From: Nocardioides daejeonensis
Lineage (GTDB): Bacteria; Actinomycetota; Actinomycetes; Propionibacteriales; Nocardioidaceae
Length of the DNA: 64,000 nt
Direction of reading: 5' to 3'
NCBI RefSeq assembly: GCF_003194585.1
Contig: NZ_QHKZ01000005.1
Span: 248,001-312,000 of the forward strand
The notes beneath the pieces are model-generated. The model was given only the letters and a program-made list of their open reading frames with translations, was not told where the DNA came from and ran no database searches. Positions 8,090-16,729 of this stretch are shown here, piece after piece. The first letter of the stretch is position 1. Every line of letters starts with the position of its first letter. Position numbers and translations under genes: made by a program.

Positions 8090-9036
8090 GGCCAGGCCAG
8101 CCCGACCGTGCGCTCGCTCAGCTCCCACAGGGCACGCTGCGCGCTGCTGTCGCGCGCCAAGCGTGAAGGCCGCACCACGGTAGGGCCGCCGCGCAGCTCC
8201 TGGAACCCGTCGGGACCGCAGAAGGTGCCGCCCGGAAGGTCGGCAGTGGCGGCCATCAGAATCGGCAGGGCACCGGCGGTCGCCGACTGCGCGGTCGCCC
8301 GCGCTGTGGCGTCGAGGATGGAGGAGAGGGGGCCGGAAGCCCGCATCGTCTGCCCGTAGGAGAGCAGGTGGGTCGCGGCGTACCCCGGGTGCGCGGCGAG
8401 CGCCTCCACCGGAAGGCCGGCCTCACGGCAACGACGGTCGAGCTCGAACATCATCAGCAGGTTGGCCAGCTTCGTCTGTGCGTAGACGGGCCACCGGCGG
8501 TAGCGGCCGTGCGCACCGCGCGGGTCACCCAGCGGAGCGGACCGGGCCAGATGGTGCATCGCCGAGGAGACGTTGACGACGCGCCCACGGCCCGATGCCA
8601 CGAGCTGGGGGAGCAGCAGGCCGGTCAGGAGGAAGGGGCCGAAGTGGTTGGTGGCCATCTGCAGATCGAGGCCGTCGACGGTCCGCGTGCGCGGAGTGGC
8701 CATCACGCCGGCGTTGTTGACCAGCACGTCGATGGCGCCCAGTCGCGCGGCGCGGCCCGCGGCATGGCGCACCGAGGCGAGATCGGCGAGGTCGGCGACC
8801 AGGGAGTCGAGCCGCGCTCCCGGTACTTGACGCGTGATCGCCGTGCGGGTCTGCTCGATCTTCTCCTCGGAGCGGGCCGCCAGCACGACATGTGCGCCGG
8901 CCTGCGCGAGGGCCAGTGCGGTCTCGCGGCCCAGGCCGCTCGTGGAGCCGGTGACGACGCAGGTCCGCCCGTCCTGGCTCGGTAGCGGAGGACGGTTCGC
9001 CGGAGCCGGTGGCCGAGCTTGTCGAGATCCGCTCAT
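8086..9036 (-). CDS. Short-chain dehydrogenase/reductase (retinol dehydrogenase-like)
   Basis: NAD(P)-dependent oxidoreductase of the SDR superfamily with unknown substrate. Evidence is the cofactor motif TGSTSGLGRETA, NNAGVM, catalytic Ser in VVNVSSAMHH, and YAQTK (Tyr and Lys of the YxxxK pair). At 316 residues, with an extended C-terminal part, it resembles the retinol dehydrogenase/protochlorophyllide reductase-like branch. The ATG overlaps the MDMPI stop by 4 bp. The first residues (MSGSRQARPP) come from a dispersed repeat copy (9010-9030) and are not family sequence, so the repeat has extended or replaced the N-terminus. Confidence 0.88.
   Translation of the reverse strand: MSGSRQARPPAPANRPPLPSQDGRTCVVTGSTSGLGRETALALAQAGAHVVLAARSEEKIEQTRTAITRQVPGARLDSLVADLADLASVRHAAGRAARLGAIDVLVNNAGVMATPRTRTVDGLDLQMATNHFGPFLLTGLLLPQLVASGRGRVVNVSSAMHHLARSAPLGDPRGAHGRYRRWPVYAQTKLANLLMMFELDRRCREAGLPVEALAAHPGYAATHLLSYGQTMRASGPLSSILDATARATAQSATAGALPILMAATADLPGGTFCGPDGFQELRGGPTVVRPSRLARDSSAQRALWELSERTVGLAWP
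9010..9030 (+). repeat. Dispersed repeat arm at the 5' end of the SDR gene
   Basis: One arm with the core CGAGCTTGTCGAGATCC and one or two changes from the family. It lies within the first codons of the minus-strand SDR gene. Confidence 0.7.
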
Positions 9037-9845
9037 GGCGTGACGGCCATGGCGGCCAGCACGCGCTCGGCGACCTCGGTGTCGCCCTCGATCCGTACGT
9101 CGACGTCGTCGGCGGCGCCACGTCCTCCCGCGAGGACGGCATACGCCTCGACGGACATGCTCAGCCGCGCGGTCGGGGAGGCAGGCGGCTCGACGAACGC
9201 GGCCCGCCCGTCATCGCCGACGAGACACGCAGTGGTCGCCACACCGTCCACCTCGACGACGACGCTCGTGCCAGCCGGGCAACCGGCCCGCTTCGCGACC
9301 ACCACGCCCAGCGCCTCCAGCAGGTAGGCGACCACGTGGGCGCCGGCGGGACTGTCGAGGTTGCCGGGTGAACCGATCGCACGACGGATGTCCTGCTCAT
9401 GCATCCAGATGTCGAGTGGCCGGTTGCGCAGCAGCGTGCGCTGCGACCAGCCGATGGCGCCGAAGAGACCGGGTGCGGGGGCGTCGCCGTCGGTGGGAGG
9501 CGCCGCTGCCAGCTCATCGGCGCGCACCGCGACGGAGCGGCGGATCTCGTCGATCAGCTCCGCCGGCGAGCGATCACGGCGAGCGACGACACCCTGCTCG
9601 GTGAACGTGCCCAGCATCCCCTTCACGTGGGCCGGCGATCCGATCTCGACCTCCTCGTGGGCCGCGCCGGCGAGCAGCGCCTCCAGGTGGGCGACGTGCG
9701 CCGCGATCGCGTGCACATCCCAGCCCGGCAGGTCCGTCTCCGTCGCCCATGCGTCGGCGGGCACCTCCTCGAGCAGCAGGGAGAAGTCGTCCACGGCCCG
9801 CTGCCACACGGAGATGAACCCGGCCAGTTCCTCGGCGTCACTCAT
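9033..9845 (-). CDS. Maleylpyruvate isomerase/MDMPI-type mycothiol-dependent family protein
   Basis: 270-residue protein with an N-terminal DinB-like four-helix MDMPI domain (DLPGWDVHAIAAHVAHLEALL, with the conserved His of the metal site) and a C-terminal SCP2-like domain (about 190-265). Known members are mycothiol-dependent isomerases or S-transferases, but most actinobacterial paralogues have unassigned substrates, so only the family is claimed. It is the first gene of the coupled operon with SDR, GNAT and M1 peptidase. Its promoter faces that of the NHL-thioredoxin gene, 64 bp away, and an inverted repeat lies between them. Confidence 0.8.
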   Translation of the reverse strand: MSDAEELAGFISVWQRAVDDFSLLLEEVPADAWATETDLPGWDVHAIAAHVAHLEALLAGAAHEEVEIGSPAHVKGMLGTFTEQGVVARRDRSPAELIDEIRRSVAVRADELAAAPPTDGDAPAPGLFGAIGWSQRTLLRNRPLDIWMHEQDIRRAIGSPGNLDSPAGAHVVAYLLEALGVVVAKRAGCPAGTSVVVEVDGVATTACLVGDDGRAAFVEPPASPTARLSMSVEAYAVLAGGRGAADDVDVRIEGDTEVAERVLAAMAVTP

Positions 9846-9852
9846 GCCCGCA

Positions 9853-9877
9853 CCCTACTGAACTCCTGCCAGTAGGG
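9853..9877. promoter_or_regulatory. Inverted repeat in the divergent MDMPI / NHL-thioredoxin promoter region
   Basis: Perfect 8-bp arms CCCTACTG (9853-9860) and CAGTAGGG (9870-9877) with a 9-nt spacer, inside the 64-bp gap between two divergent start codons. It could be an operator for both genes, or a stem in the leader of the plus-strand gene. Confidence 0.45.
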
Positions 9878-9909
9878 GGATCCCCTTGGGCGCGGGGGAG
9901 AATGGTCAC

Positions 9910-11649
9910 GTGTCGTCTCTCCGCACCGTCCGCGCGCCGGAACTTCGAGGTCGCGGATGGCTCAACGTCGATCAGGCGCTCACCCTGCGTGACCTGCGCG
10001 GCCGTTTCGTCCTCCTCGACTTCTGGACCTTCTGCTGCATCAACTGCCTGCACGTCCTCGACGAGCTCCGGCCGCTCGAGGAGAAGTACGCCGACGACCT
10101 GGTCGTCATCGGCGTGCATTCGCCGAAGTTCGAGCACGAGGCCGACCCTGCTGCCCTGGCTCGCGCCGTGCAGCGGCACGGCGTCCACCATCCGGTGCTC
10201 GACGACCCGGAGCTCGTCACCTGGCAGGCGTACGCCGCCAAGGCATGGCCGACACTCGTGCTCATCGACCCGGAGGGCTATGTCGTCGCGACCTATGCCG
10301 GGGAGGGGCATGCCCACGCCTTGGATGCGCTCCTGGGCGAGCAGCGTGCTGAGCACCGGGAGCGCGGCACGCTGCAGCCGGGAGAGTCGCCGTACGTCGC
10401 TCCGGAGCGGGAATCCACCCCGCTCCGCTTCCCCGCTCGTGCGGTCTCGGCCCCCGACGGCACCCGCTGGGTCGCGGACGCCGGGCACGACGCCGTGGTG
10501 CAGCTGCGCGACGGCGACGAGGTACGACGTATCACCGGCTTCCGCGAGCCCAACGGTCTCTGCCTGCTCCCCGAGGAGGTTGCTGCCGAGGTCGGGTACG
10601 ACGTCGTGGTCGCCGACACCGTCGCCCACCGGCTGGCCGGCATCACCGCGGCCACCGGTGAGGTGCGCAGCCTCGCCGGTGACGGTCGCCAGTGGATGCA
10701 GGGCGATCCGACCAGCTCGCTGAGCAGTCCCTGGGACGTGGCCTGGTGGCAGGAGCGGGTCTGGATCGCCATGGCCGGGGTCCACCAGCTGTGGACCTTC
10801 GACCCGCGCACCGGGACGGTCGAGATCGTCGCCGGCACCAGCAACGAGGGGCTCCGGGACGGTCCGCTCGGCGACGCGTGGTTCGCCCAGCCCTCTGCGC
10901 TCGCGCCCGAGGGCGACCGGCTCTGGCTTGCCGACTCCGAGACCTCGGCGCTGCGCTGGATCGCCGACGGCGCCGTGCACACCGCGGTCGGCCTCGGCCT
11001 CTTCGACTTCGGGTTCCATGACGGCGACCGCACCGAGGCGCGCCTGCAGCACCCCCTCGGCGTACGCGTCCTGGCCGACGGCACCGTCGCGATCTGCGAC
11101 ACCTACAACGGAGCGATCCGTGGCTTCGACCCCGACTCGGGCCGGCTGCGCACCCTCGCCGTCGGGCTCGCCGATCCTGTCGACCTGCTGGTCGAGGGCG
11201 ACACGGCGTACGTCGTCGAGTCGGGGGAGCACCGGATAGTGCCGGTGGACCTGGGCACGGGCGAGGCCAGCGGCATGCGCACTCGCACTCAGCGGCCAGT
11301 GACCGAGGTCGGCGCGACCCTGCGCCTGACCACGCCGTTCGCGCCACCGCCGGGGCAGAAGGTCGACGAGCGCTTCGGGCCGGCGACGCAGCTCGTGGTG
11401 ACAGCGACGCCGTCCGCGCTGATCCGCTCCGGTGAGGGACGCTCCACCGAACTGAGCCGCGTTCTGGAGCTGGACCCCGTCGTGGGAGAGGGCGTCCTGC
11501 ACGTCGCCGCCCGCGCGGCCTCCTGCGACGCCGAGGGAGGCGAGGGTGCTGCCTGCCGCATGCACCAGCAGGACTGGGGGATCCCCGTCCGCGTCGTCGA
11601 CGCGGGCAGCGCCCGCCTGGTCCTCCCCCTCGGTGGCACCGCCACCTAG
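9910..11649 (+). CDS. NHL-repeat protein with N-terminal thioredoxin-like domain
   Basis: 579 residues. The N-terminal thioredoxin/TlpA-like domain has the redox motif CCINC within LLDFWTFCCINCLHVLDEL and a cis-Pro region (AWPTLVLIDPEG). The rest is an NHL six-bladed beta-propeller with repeated blades such as SLSSPWDVAWW, FAQPSALAPEG and LQHPLGVRVLADG. The family resembles human NHLRC2; its bacterial role is unknown but is probably redox-related. The GTG at 9910 was chosen because GGGGGAG lies 9 nt upstream; an upstream TTG at 9886 would begin before this ribosome site. No signal peptide is seen, so it is likely cytosolic. Confidence 0.88.
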   Translation: MSSLRTVRAPELRGRGWLNVDQALTLRDLRGRFVLLDFWTFCCINCLHVLDELRPLEEKYADDLVVIGVHSPKFEHEADPAALARAVQRHGVHHPVLDDPELVTWQAYAAKAWPTLVLIDPEGYVVATYAGEGHAHALDALLGEQRAEHRERGTLQPGESPYVAPERESTPLRFPARAVSAPDGTRWVADAGHDAVVQLRDGDEVRRITGFREPNGLCLLPEEVAAEVGYDVVVADTVAHRLAGITAATGEVRSLAGDGRQWMQGDPTSSLSSPWDVAWWQERVWIAMAGVHQLWTFDPRTGTVEIVAGTSNEGLRDGPLGDAWFAQPSALAPEGDRLWLADSETSALRWIADGAVHTAVGLGLFDFGFHDGDRTEARLQHPLGVRVLADGTVAICDTYNGAIRGFDPDSGRLRTLAVGLADPVDLLVEGDTAYVVESGEHRIVPVDLGTGEASGMRTRTQRPVTEVGATLRLTTPFAPPPGQKVDERFGPATQLVVTATPSALIRSGEGRSTELSRVLELDPVVGEGVLHVAARAASCDAEGGEGAACRMHQQDWGIPVRVVDAGSARLVLPLGGTAT

Positions 11650-11695
11650 CTCTTGCTACGACAGGAGCTGGGGAGTCACCGATCGATCTCGCCCC

Positions 11696-11803
11696 TGCCG
11701 GAGGTCGAGCCTGTCGGCGGTCGGCCCTTGCCGGAGGTCGGGCCTGTCGGCGGTCGGCCCCTTCCGGAGGTCGAGCCTGTCGAGACCGGTTTCGGTGATG
11801 GTC
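11696..11803. repeat. 33-bp tandem array of the dispersed repeat plus a decayed hairpin copy
   Basis: About 2.8 units of 33 bp beginning at 11696, 11729 and 11762, each containing CCGGAGGTCG(A/G)GCCTGTCG. The last unit runs into GTCGAGACC and a loop-like GGTTTCGGTGATGGT (compare the loop at 28230), but the second arm has decayed. It occupies most of the 195-bp gap between convergent genes (NHL-thioredoxin and PucR-type regulator). The period equals 11 codons, so it stays open in one frame, but no start or family match makes it a gene. Confidence 0.8.
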
Positions 11804-11844
11804 CCGCCGGTGTCGCGGTCGCCGGTGCCTCCGGCGCCGGGGTC

Positions 11845-13023
11845 TCAGCCCAGGCCGAGGATCCGCAGGCACTCCAGGGCGACGTAGAGCTGGGCGGCGT
11901 CGACGGGGCGGGCGAGGTCGCGGCCGGTGACCTCCTCCAGCCGACGGATCCGGTAGCGCACGGTGTTGCGATGCACGTGAAGCTCCCGGGCGGCGGTGGA
12001 GGTGGAGCCGCCGCAGGCGAGCCACGCGCGCGCGGTGCCCATCAGGACCTCTCGGTCGTCGGCCGACAGCGCGAGCACGGGTGCGAGCACCGCTTCTGCG
12101 AGGCCACGCGCCTGCTCGGGACTGCTGGCCAGCAGCATCGCCAACGGATCGGTGCCGAAGCGAACCACCTCGCTCGTACCGGGCGTGCCGGCAGCGCAGG
12201 CGATCCGGGCCTGGCGGCGTCCTTCCTGCGCCTCCTCCAAGCGGCCCAACTCCGTGCTGACGCCGACGCGGGCGTGCGCCACCTCGCCGACCAGCACCGT
12301 CAGCTCCTCGAACCCGAAGCCGAGTCGGAGCGCGACCACGCCCTCGTGGTGGTCGAGGTCGACCCGCCAGGCCGAGGTCACGTTGCTGCGGCGGAGTCGG
12401 CGCTCGATGTCGTCGAGGGCCTCGTCGCCTGGGGTGGTGCACTCGGCCGACACCACGACGAACGGGCCGGTCCGGTCAAGGTCGAGGATGCCGCTGGTCT
12501 CCCACAGTGGCGCGGTGCTGTTCCCGTCCCCGTCCAGCAAGGTGCCGACCAGCACGGCGCGCATCTGGCCGTCCCGGCGTGCCTTGTCGGCGAGGGCGCC
12601 GCGGTAGGCGTCGGTGACGTGTGCAGCGAGGTCGTCGCTGACGGCCCATACGTCGGCCGCCGCCCGTAGCAGGCGGTCCTGCGCCGCTGGCTCGGCGCGT
12701 TCCACGAGGAGCTCCCAGATGAATCGGCCACCGAGGCGGAACGCCTGGAGCACCGACGCGTAGGGCACGCCCTCCTCCGCCCGGGAAGCCCCGGTGGCCC
12801 GTGGGCTCTCCAAGGTGACGCGGTCGCCGGCCAGGTAGCCCAGCACGTAGGCGACGTTGGCCGTGCAGGAGGCGACGATCTCCTCGCGGCTCACCCGGTC
12901 GGTGGCTGCGTAGTCGGGAATCTCCGTGACGATGCGCTCGGCCATGGCGATCCCGAACGCGCCGACCTCGGGCAGGAGCCGCGAGCAGAGGGCGCGCACA
13001 GCGGGGTCCGCGATGGCTTGCAT
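11845..13023 (-). CDS. PucR/CdaR-type transcriptional regulator
   Basis: 392-residue regulator with a C-terminal helix-turn-helix of the PucR type ([20 protein letters not shown], followed by [20 protein letters not shown]), a central GGDEF-like/CdaR region, and an N-terminal helical sensor domain. Members respond to small metabolites and often control neighbouring catabolic or storage genes. It is divergent from phaC (150 bp between starts), which makes the PHA genes a plausible target. The start at 13023 (MQAIADPAV) is uncertain: an in-frame ATG at 13077 adds 18 residues, and neither has a clear ribosome site. Confidence 0.82.
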   Translation of the reverse strand: MQAIADPAVRALCSRLLPEVGAFGIAMAERIVTEIPDYAATDRVSREEIVASCTANVAYVLGYLAGDRVTLESPRATGASRAEEGVPYASVLQAFRLGGRFIWELLVERAEPAAQDRLLRAAADVWAVSDDLAAHVTDAYRGALADKARRDGQMRAVLVGTLLDGDGNSTAPLWETSGILDLDRTGPFVVVSAECTTPGDEALDDIERRLRRSNVTSAWRVDLDHHEGVVALRLGFGFEELTVLVGEVAHARVGVSTELGRLEEAQEGRRQARIACAAGTPGTSEVVRFGTDPLAMLLASSPEQARGLAEAVLAPVLALSADDREVLMGTARAWLACGGSTSTAARELHVHRNTVRYRIRRLEEVTGRDLARPVDAAQLYVALECLRILGLG

Positions 13024-13173
13024 GAGGGCACGGTAGTGGCCACTGCTGCCCGTCGGGTAGGGCTGTGGCGGGCGCATCCGGGGCTCGTCTTGTGCGTGCG
13101 CACTAGGCGGAGGTGCCGAACTCCATGCAGCCAGCCGAAGCGCCGCCGGTTGCGGCGGAGTGATGCTGGAGTC

Positions 13174-14859
13174 ATGAGCACCGACACCGCCCTCGCCGAC
13201 GCTGCTGCCCCGCTCGACGTCCTCCTCGTGGACGCCGCGCTCGGTACCTTCCGGAGGTTCGTTCCCGATGCCTCCACCGCGCGTTGGGCGGCCTCTCTGG
13301 CTCGCCAGCCGCTCACGACCGCTGCCCGGCTGCGTCGCCTGGCGCGCGAGGGTGCCCGGATCGCCGCCGGCGCCTCCGACATCGCGCCGCGCCGCGGCGA
13401 CCGACGCTTCGTCGACGCAGGGTGGCAGGAGAACCCGCTGCTGCGCCGTCTGGTGCAGCTCTACCTGGCCGGCGGCCAGACCCTGGACCGGCTGATCGAT
13501 GACGCCGATCTGGACCCGAGGGATCGCAAGCGGGTCCGGTTCATGGTCGAGAACGTGGTCGAGGCACTCTCGCCGAGCAACATCCCGCTGGTGAACCCCA
13601 CGTCGGCGAAGGCGGTGATCGACACGGCTGGACTGAGTCTCGTCCGTGGCGCCACCCAACTGGCCAAGGATCTCTCCGCCGCGCCGCGGGTCCCGGAGAT
13701 GGTGGACACGTCCGGCTTCGCGATCGGCGAGAACATCGCTGCCACCCCGGGCGCGGTGGTCTTCCGCAACGACGTCCTGGAGCTCATCCAGTACGCGCCT
13801 CAGTGCGACGAGGTCTACGAGACGCCCGTCATGATCGTGCCGCCGACGATCAACAAGTTCTATGCCGTCGACCTGTCTCCCGGCCGGAGCCTGGTCGAGT
13901 TCAGCGTGCAGCACCATCGGCAGATGTTCGTCGTCTCGTGGCGCAACCCGGACAGTCGGCACGCCGGATGGGACATCGACACCTACGTCCGGTCGATCCT
14001 GGAGGCGCTGGAGGCGGTCGAGGAGATCACCGGCAGTGCCCAGACCGTGCTGGCCGGAATCTGCTCGGGCGGGATCCTGGCAAGCATTGTCGCCGGCTAT
14101 CTCGCCGGCATCGGTCGAGAGGACCGGCTGCGAGCGGTCGTGCTGGCAGTGACGGTGATCGACAACGCGGGTGCGGGCACGATCTCCGCCCTGACCGATC
14201 CGCGGCTCGCACAGCTGGCCAAGGCGCGCTCAGCGGCCAAGGGCTACCTGGACGGCCGGGCTCTTGCCGAGGTCTTCGCCTGGCTGCGGCCCAGCGACCT
14301 GATCTGGAACTACTGGGTCAACAACTACCTGCTCGGCAAGCGCCCCCCGGCCTTCGACATCCTCTTCTGGAACGCCGACACCACGCGGATGACGGCCGGC
14401 CTGCACGCGGACTTCGTCGACCTCGCGATGGACAACCTGCTCACCAAACCGGGTGCGCTGAGCGTGTTGGGGGTGCCCATCGACCTGGGTGCGGTGACCG
14501 TGGACAACTACATCGTGGCGGGCATCGCCGACCACATCACGCCGTGGGAGAACTGCTACCGCACCACTCAGCTCTTCGGTGGTCGTAGCCGTTTCATCCT
14601 CTCGACCAGCGGCCATGTCGCAGCCTTGGTCAATCCGCCCACCAACCCGAAGGCGAGCTTCCACACCAACGACGAGCACGGGCCGGACGCACGGGCCTGG
14701 CTCAAGGGGGCAGAGACCCACGACGGCAGCTGGTGGACCGACGTGGCCCTCTGGCTCGACGAACGGTGCGGGGAGCTCAGGCCCGCACCCGCGGAGCTCG
14801 GGTCGATCCGGCTGCGTCCGTCGGACCCGGCGCCCGGTACCTACGTCTTCGACAAGTGA
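13174..14859 (+). CDS. phaC: Polyhydroxyalkanoate synthase
   Basis: Polymerises (R)-3-hydroxyacyl-CoA into storage polyester at the granule surface. The 561 residues have the alpha/beta-hydrolase fold with the lipase-like box GICSGG (Cys297 nucleophile), the Asp region [12 protein letters not shown] and the catalytic His in [28 protein letters not shown] and WRNPD are also synthase signatures. Length and lack of a PhaE/PhaR partner fit a single-subunit class I/II enzyme. The ATG at 13174 is preceded by CTGGAG; open frame upstream carries no family sequence. Its stop overlaps the start of the depolymerase (GTGA). Confidence 0.92.
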   Translation: MSTDTALADAAAPLDVLLVDAALGTFRRFVPDASTARWAASLARQPLTTAARLRRLAREGARIAAGASDIAPRRGDRRFVDAGWQENPLLRRLVQLYLAGGQTLDRLIDDADLDPRDRKRVRFMVENVVEALSPSNIPLVNPTSAKAVIDTAGLSLVRGATQLAKDLSAAPRVPEMVDTSGFAIGENIAATPGAVVFRNDVLELIQYAPQCDEVYETPVMIVPPTINKFYAVDLSPGRSLVEFSVQHHRQMFVVSWRNPDSRHAGWDIDTYVRSILEALEAVEEITGSAQTVLAGICSGGILASIVAGYLAGIGREDRLRAVVLAVTVIDNAGAGTISALTDPRLAQLAKARSAAKGYLDGRALAEVFAWLRPSDLIWNYWVNNYLLGKRPPAFDILFWNADTTRMTAGLHADFVDLAMDNLLTKPGALSVLGVPIDLGAVTVDNYIVAGIADHITPWENCYRTTQLFGGRSRFILSTSGHVAALVNPPTNPKASFHTNDEHGPDARAWLKGAETHDGSWWTDVALWLDERCGELRPAPAELGSIRLRPSDPAPGTYVFDK

Positions 14860-15671
14860 ACGGCGTGCCAGTGGAACTGCGTCAGCTCACGGTGCTCGGG
14901 CATCAGGTCCGCGCCGCGGTCCGGTCCGGCACCGGTGACCGCCCGCCGCTGCTGCTGTGCAACGGCATCGGTGCGAGCCTCGACCTGCTGCAGCCGTTCG
15001 TCGACGAGCTGGATCCGGCGATTACCGTGGTGCGCTTCGACGTGCCCGGTGTCGGCGGATCGCCGAACCCGCGCCTGCCCTACAACTTCGCGCTGCTCGC
15101 TCATGGGGTGGGCGTCATGATGACCCAGCTGGGCTTCTCGACGTACGACGTGCTGGGCATCTCGTGGGGTGGGGGCCTGGCCCAGCAGTTGGCGTTCCAA
15201 CAGCCGTGCCGGGTACGCCGCGTGGTGCTGGTCAGCACCGCGACCGGCTCGTTGATGGTGCCGGCCTCGCCCCGGGTGCTCCGCAAGATGGTGACCCCGC
15301 GGCGCTACCGGGATGCCGACTATGCGATCGACGTGGCCGCAGAGCTCTACGGCGGTCGGATGCGGGAGCGACCCGACGACGTGCGCCGCCTCATGCACGA
15401 CGGTTCCCGAGTCGGATCGCGTCGCGGCTACCTCCTGCAGCTGCTGGCCGGTGCGGGGTGGTCGAGCCTGCCAGCGTTGCCGTTCATCAGACAGGAGACG
15501 CTGATCCTGGCCGGCGACGACGACCCCATCATCCCGCTCGTCAACGCCAAGATCATGTCGAGGTTGATGCCTCGCGCGCGTCTGCACGTCTACGGCGACG
15601 GACACCTCGGACTCATCACCAGTGCCGACGAGCTGGCGCCGCTGATCGCGGACTTCCTGGACGTGAAATGA
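14856..15671 (+). CDS. phaZ: Intracellular polyhydroxyalkanoate depolymerase (alpha/beta-hydrolase)
   Basis: 271-residue alpha/beta-hydrolase resembling the Pseudomonas medium-chain PHA depolymerase. The nucleophile box GISWGGGLAQQ has Ser103, the Asp is in LAGDDDPIIP and the His in YGDGHLGLI. NGIGASLDLLQPFVDEL and FDVPGVGGS form the oxyanion-side region. The GTG at 14856 overlaps the phaC stop by 4 bp, so both are translated together as in Pseudomonas phaC-phaZ loci. In-frame GTGs at 14865 and 14871 are alternatives. Specificity for medium-chain polymer is inferred from family resemblance. Confidence 0.85.
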   Translation: MNGVPVELRQLTVLGHQVRAAVRSGTGDRPPLLLCNGIGASLDLLQPFVDELDPAITVVRFDVPGVGGSPNPRLPYNFALLAHGVGVMMTQLGFSTYDVLGISWGGGLAQQLAFQQPCRVRRVVLVSTATGSLMVPASPRVLRKMVTPRRYRDADYAIDVAAELYGGRMRERPDDVRRLMHDGSRVGSRRGYLLQLLAGAGWSSLPALPFIRQETLILAGDDDPIIPLVNAKIMSRLMPRARLHVYGDGHLGLITSADELAPLIADFLDVK

Positions 15672-15673
15672 CG

Positions 15674-15720
15674 TGGTGCGGTGGTCCCGGACGATCAGGT
15701 CGACCGGGCCCACCGCACCA
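15674..15720. terminator. Bidirectional hairpin between phaZ and proX
   Basis: 17-bp arms (15674-15690 and 15704-15720, TGGTGCGGTGGTCCCGG against CCGGGCCCACCGCACCA) with one mismatch and a 13-nt loop, starting 2 bp after the phaZ stop and 32 bp beyond the convergent proX stop. Confidence 0.7.
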
Positions 15721-15752
15721 TCGTGCAGCGCAGGACCCCCGCGCGGGTCAGC

Positions 15753-16643
15753 TCACTTGATGGTGTCGAGCCAGTCCGGGTTGTCCTTCAGCCACTGCTT
15801 GACGGCGTCCTCTTCCTTGCCTTCGCCGTACTGGTTGACGACCAGGTCCTCCAGGGAGCCGTACTGCTCGTCGGTGAGCTTCGCCTTGCCCATCATCTCG
15901 GCGACCTCGGCGAAGTCGTCGGTGAAGCCGGGCCGGGCGACCTCGTGCAGGCCTTCGGACTCACCCAGCGCACCCTTGGGGTCTTCGAGGTCGCGCACCG
16001 GGAACTTGCTGTTGGCGTAGAACGGCCGCCACAAGGTCACTACGATGTCGCGCTTGGCGTCGATGGCCCGCTTCAGCTCGGCGAGCATCGTGGCGGTGGA
16101 CGAGGTGACCAGCTTGTACTCGTCGTCGAGACCGTACTCGGGCATCACCGACTCCTTGGTGATCTTGGTCAGGCCGGCGCCCGGCTCGATGCCGACGATC
16201 TTCCCGTTGTAGTCGCCGCCCTTGCCGACCATGTCCTCGATGGACTGGAGGTCGCTGTAGTCCGGTACGGCGAAGGTCAGCTTGGCGTTGTCGTAGTAGG
16301 TGCCCAGGTCCTCGAGCTTCGGGTACTTCTCCATGAGCGACGCGTGGGTGACGTCGGGCCAGGCTGACGGGTAGACGTCGACCGAGCCGCGGCTGAGGTT
16401 GGTGTAGGTCAGCGGAGCGTCACCCAGTTCCTCGATCTCGACGTCGTAGCCCTCGTCCTCGAGCACCACCTTCCAGAGATGGGCCATGCTCACGCCGTCA
16501 GTCCACCCAGGGATGATGCCCAGCTTGATCTCCTTGCTGTCGGCTCCGTTCTTGTCGCTGTCGGTGCCGCAGGCAGCCAGCGAGATGGTCAGGCCCACGG
16601 CGGCCAGAACCGCACAGACTCGTGTCCAGATCTTCGTACTCAT
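15753..16643 (-). CDS. proX: Glycine betaine/proline ABC transporter, substrate-binding lipoprotein
   Basis: Extracytoplasmic binding protein for a quaternary ammonium osmoprotectant. A signal peptide ends in the lipobox LAAC with lipidated Cys25. The mature part is an OpuAC-type domain (LGIIPGWTDGVSMAHLWKVVLEDEGYDVE, YPSAWPDVTHASL, VTLWRPFYANSKF). It is the last gene of the proVWX operon, 86 bp after proW. The ligand is inferred from family and context. Confidence 0.9.
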   Translation of the reverse strand: MSTKIWTRVCAVLAAVGLTISLAACGTDSDKNGADSKEIKLGIIPGWTDGVSMAHLWKVVLEDEGYDVEIEELGDAPLTYTNLSRGSVDVYPSAWPDVTHASLMEKYPKLEDLGTYYDNAKLTFAVPDYSDLQSIEDMVGKGGDYNGKIVGIEPGAGLTKITKESVMPEYGLDDEYKLVTSSTATMLAELKRAIDAKRDIVVTLWRPFYANSKFPVRDLEDPKGALGESEGLHEVARPGFTDDFAEVAEMMGKAKLTDEQYGSLEDLVVNQYGEGKEEDAVKQWLKDNPDWLDTIK

Positions 16644-16729
16644 GGTTGCGTCGTCCCTTCTGTTACACGCCCGCAGCCCAGTGGACCCGGCGCTCTTCTA
16701 CTTCGTCCCGAGAGGTCTGTGAGCAGCGT

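Noticed and set aside
9838..11565. 575-codon minus-strand frame opposite the NHL-thioredoxin gene
   Set aside because: The plus-strand gene has a CxxC thioredoxin site and NHL blades; the antisense frame has no family features.
11696..11803. Possible CRISPR array
   Set aside because: The units are directly adjacent with no unique spacers and match the dispersed hairpin family; no cas genes in the window.
11653..12669. Plus-strand frame containing an 11-residue repeat (PVGGRPLPEVE)
   Set aside because: The repeat is the translated 33-bp tandem array, and the rest is antisense to the regulator gene. No ribosome site.
13024..13962. N-terminal extension of the PucR-type regulator to 705 residues
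   Set aside because: It runs antisense to phaC and shows no domain; homology begins at or just before 13023.
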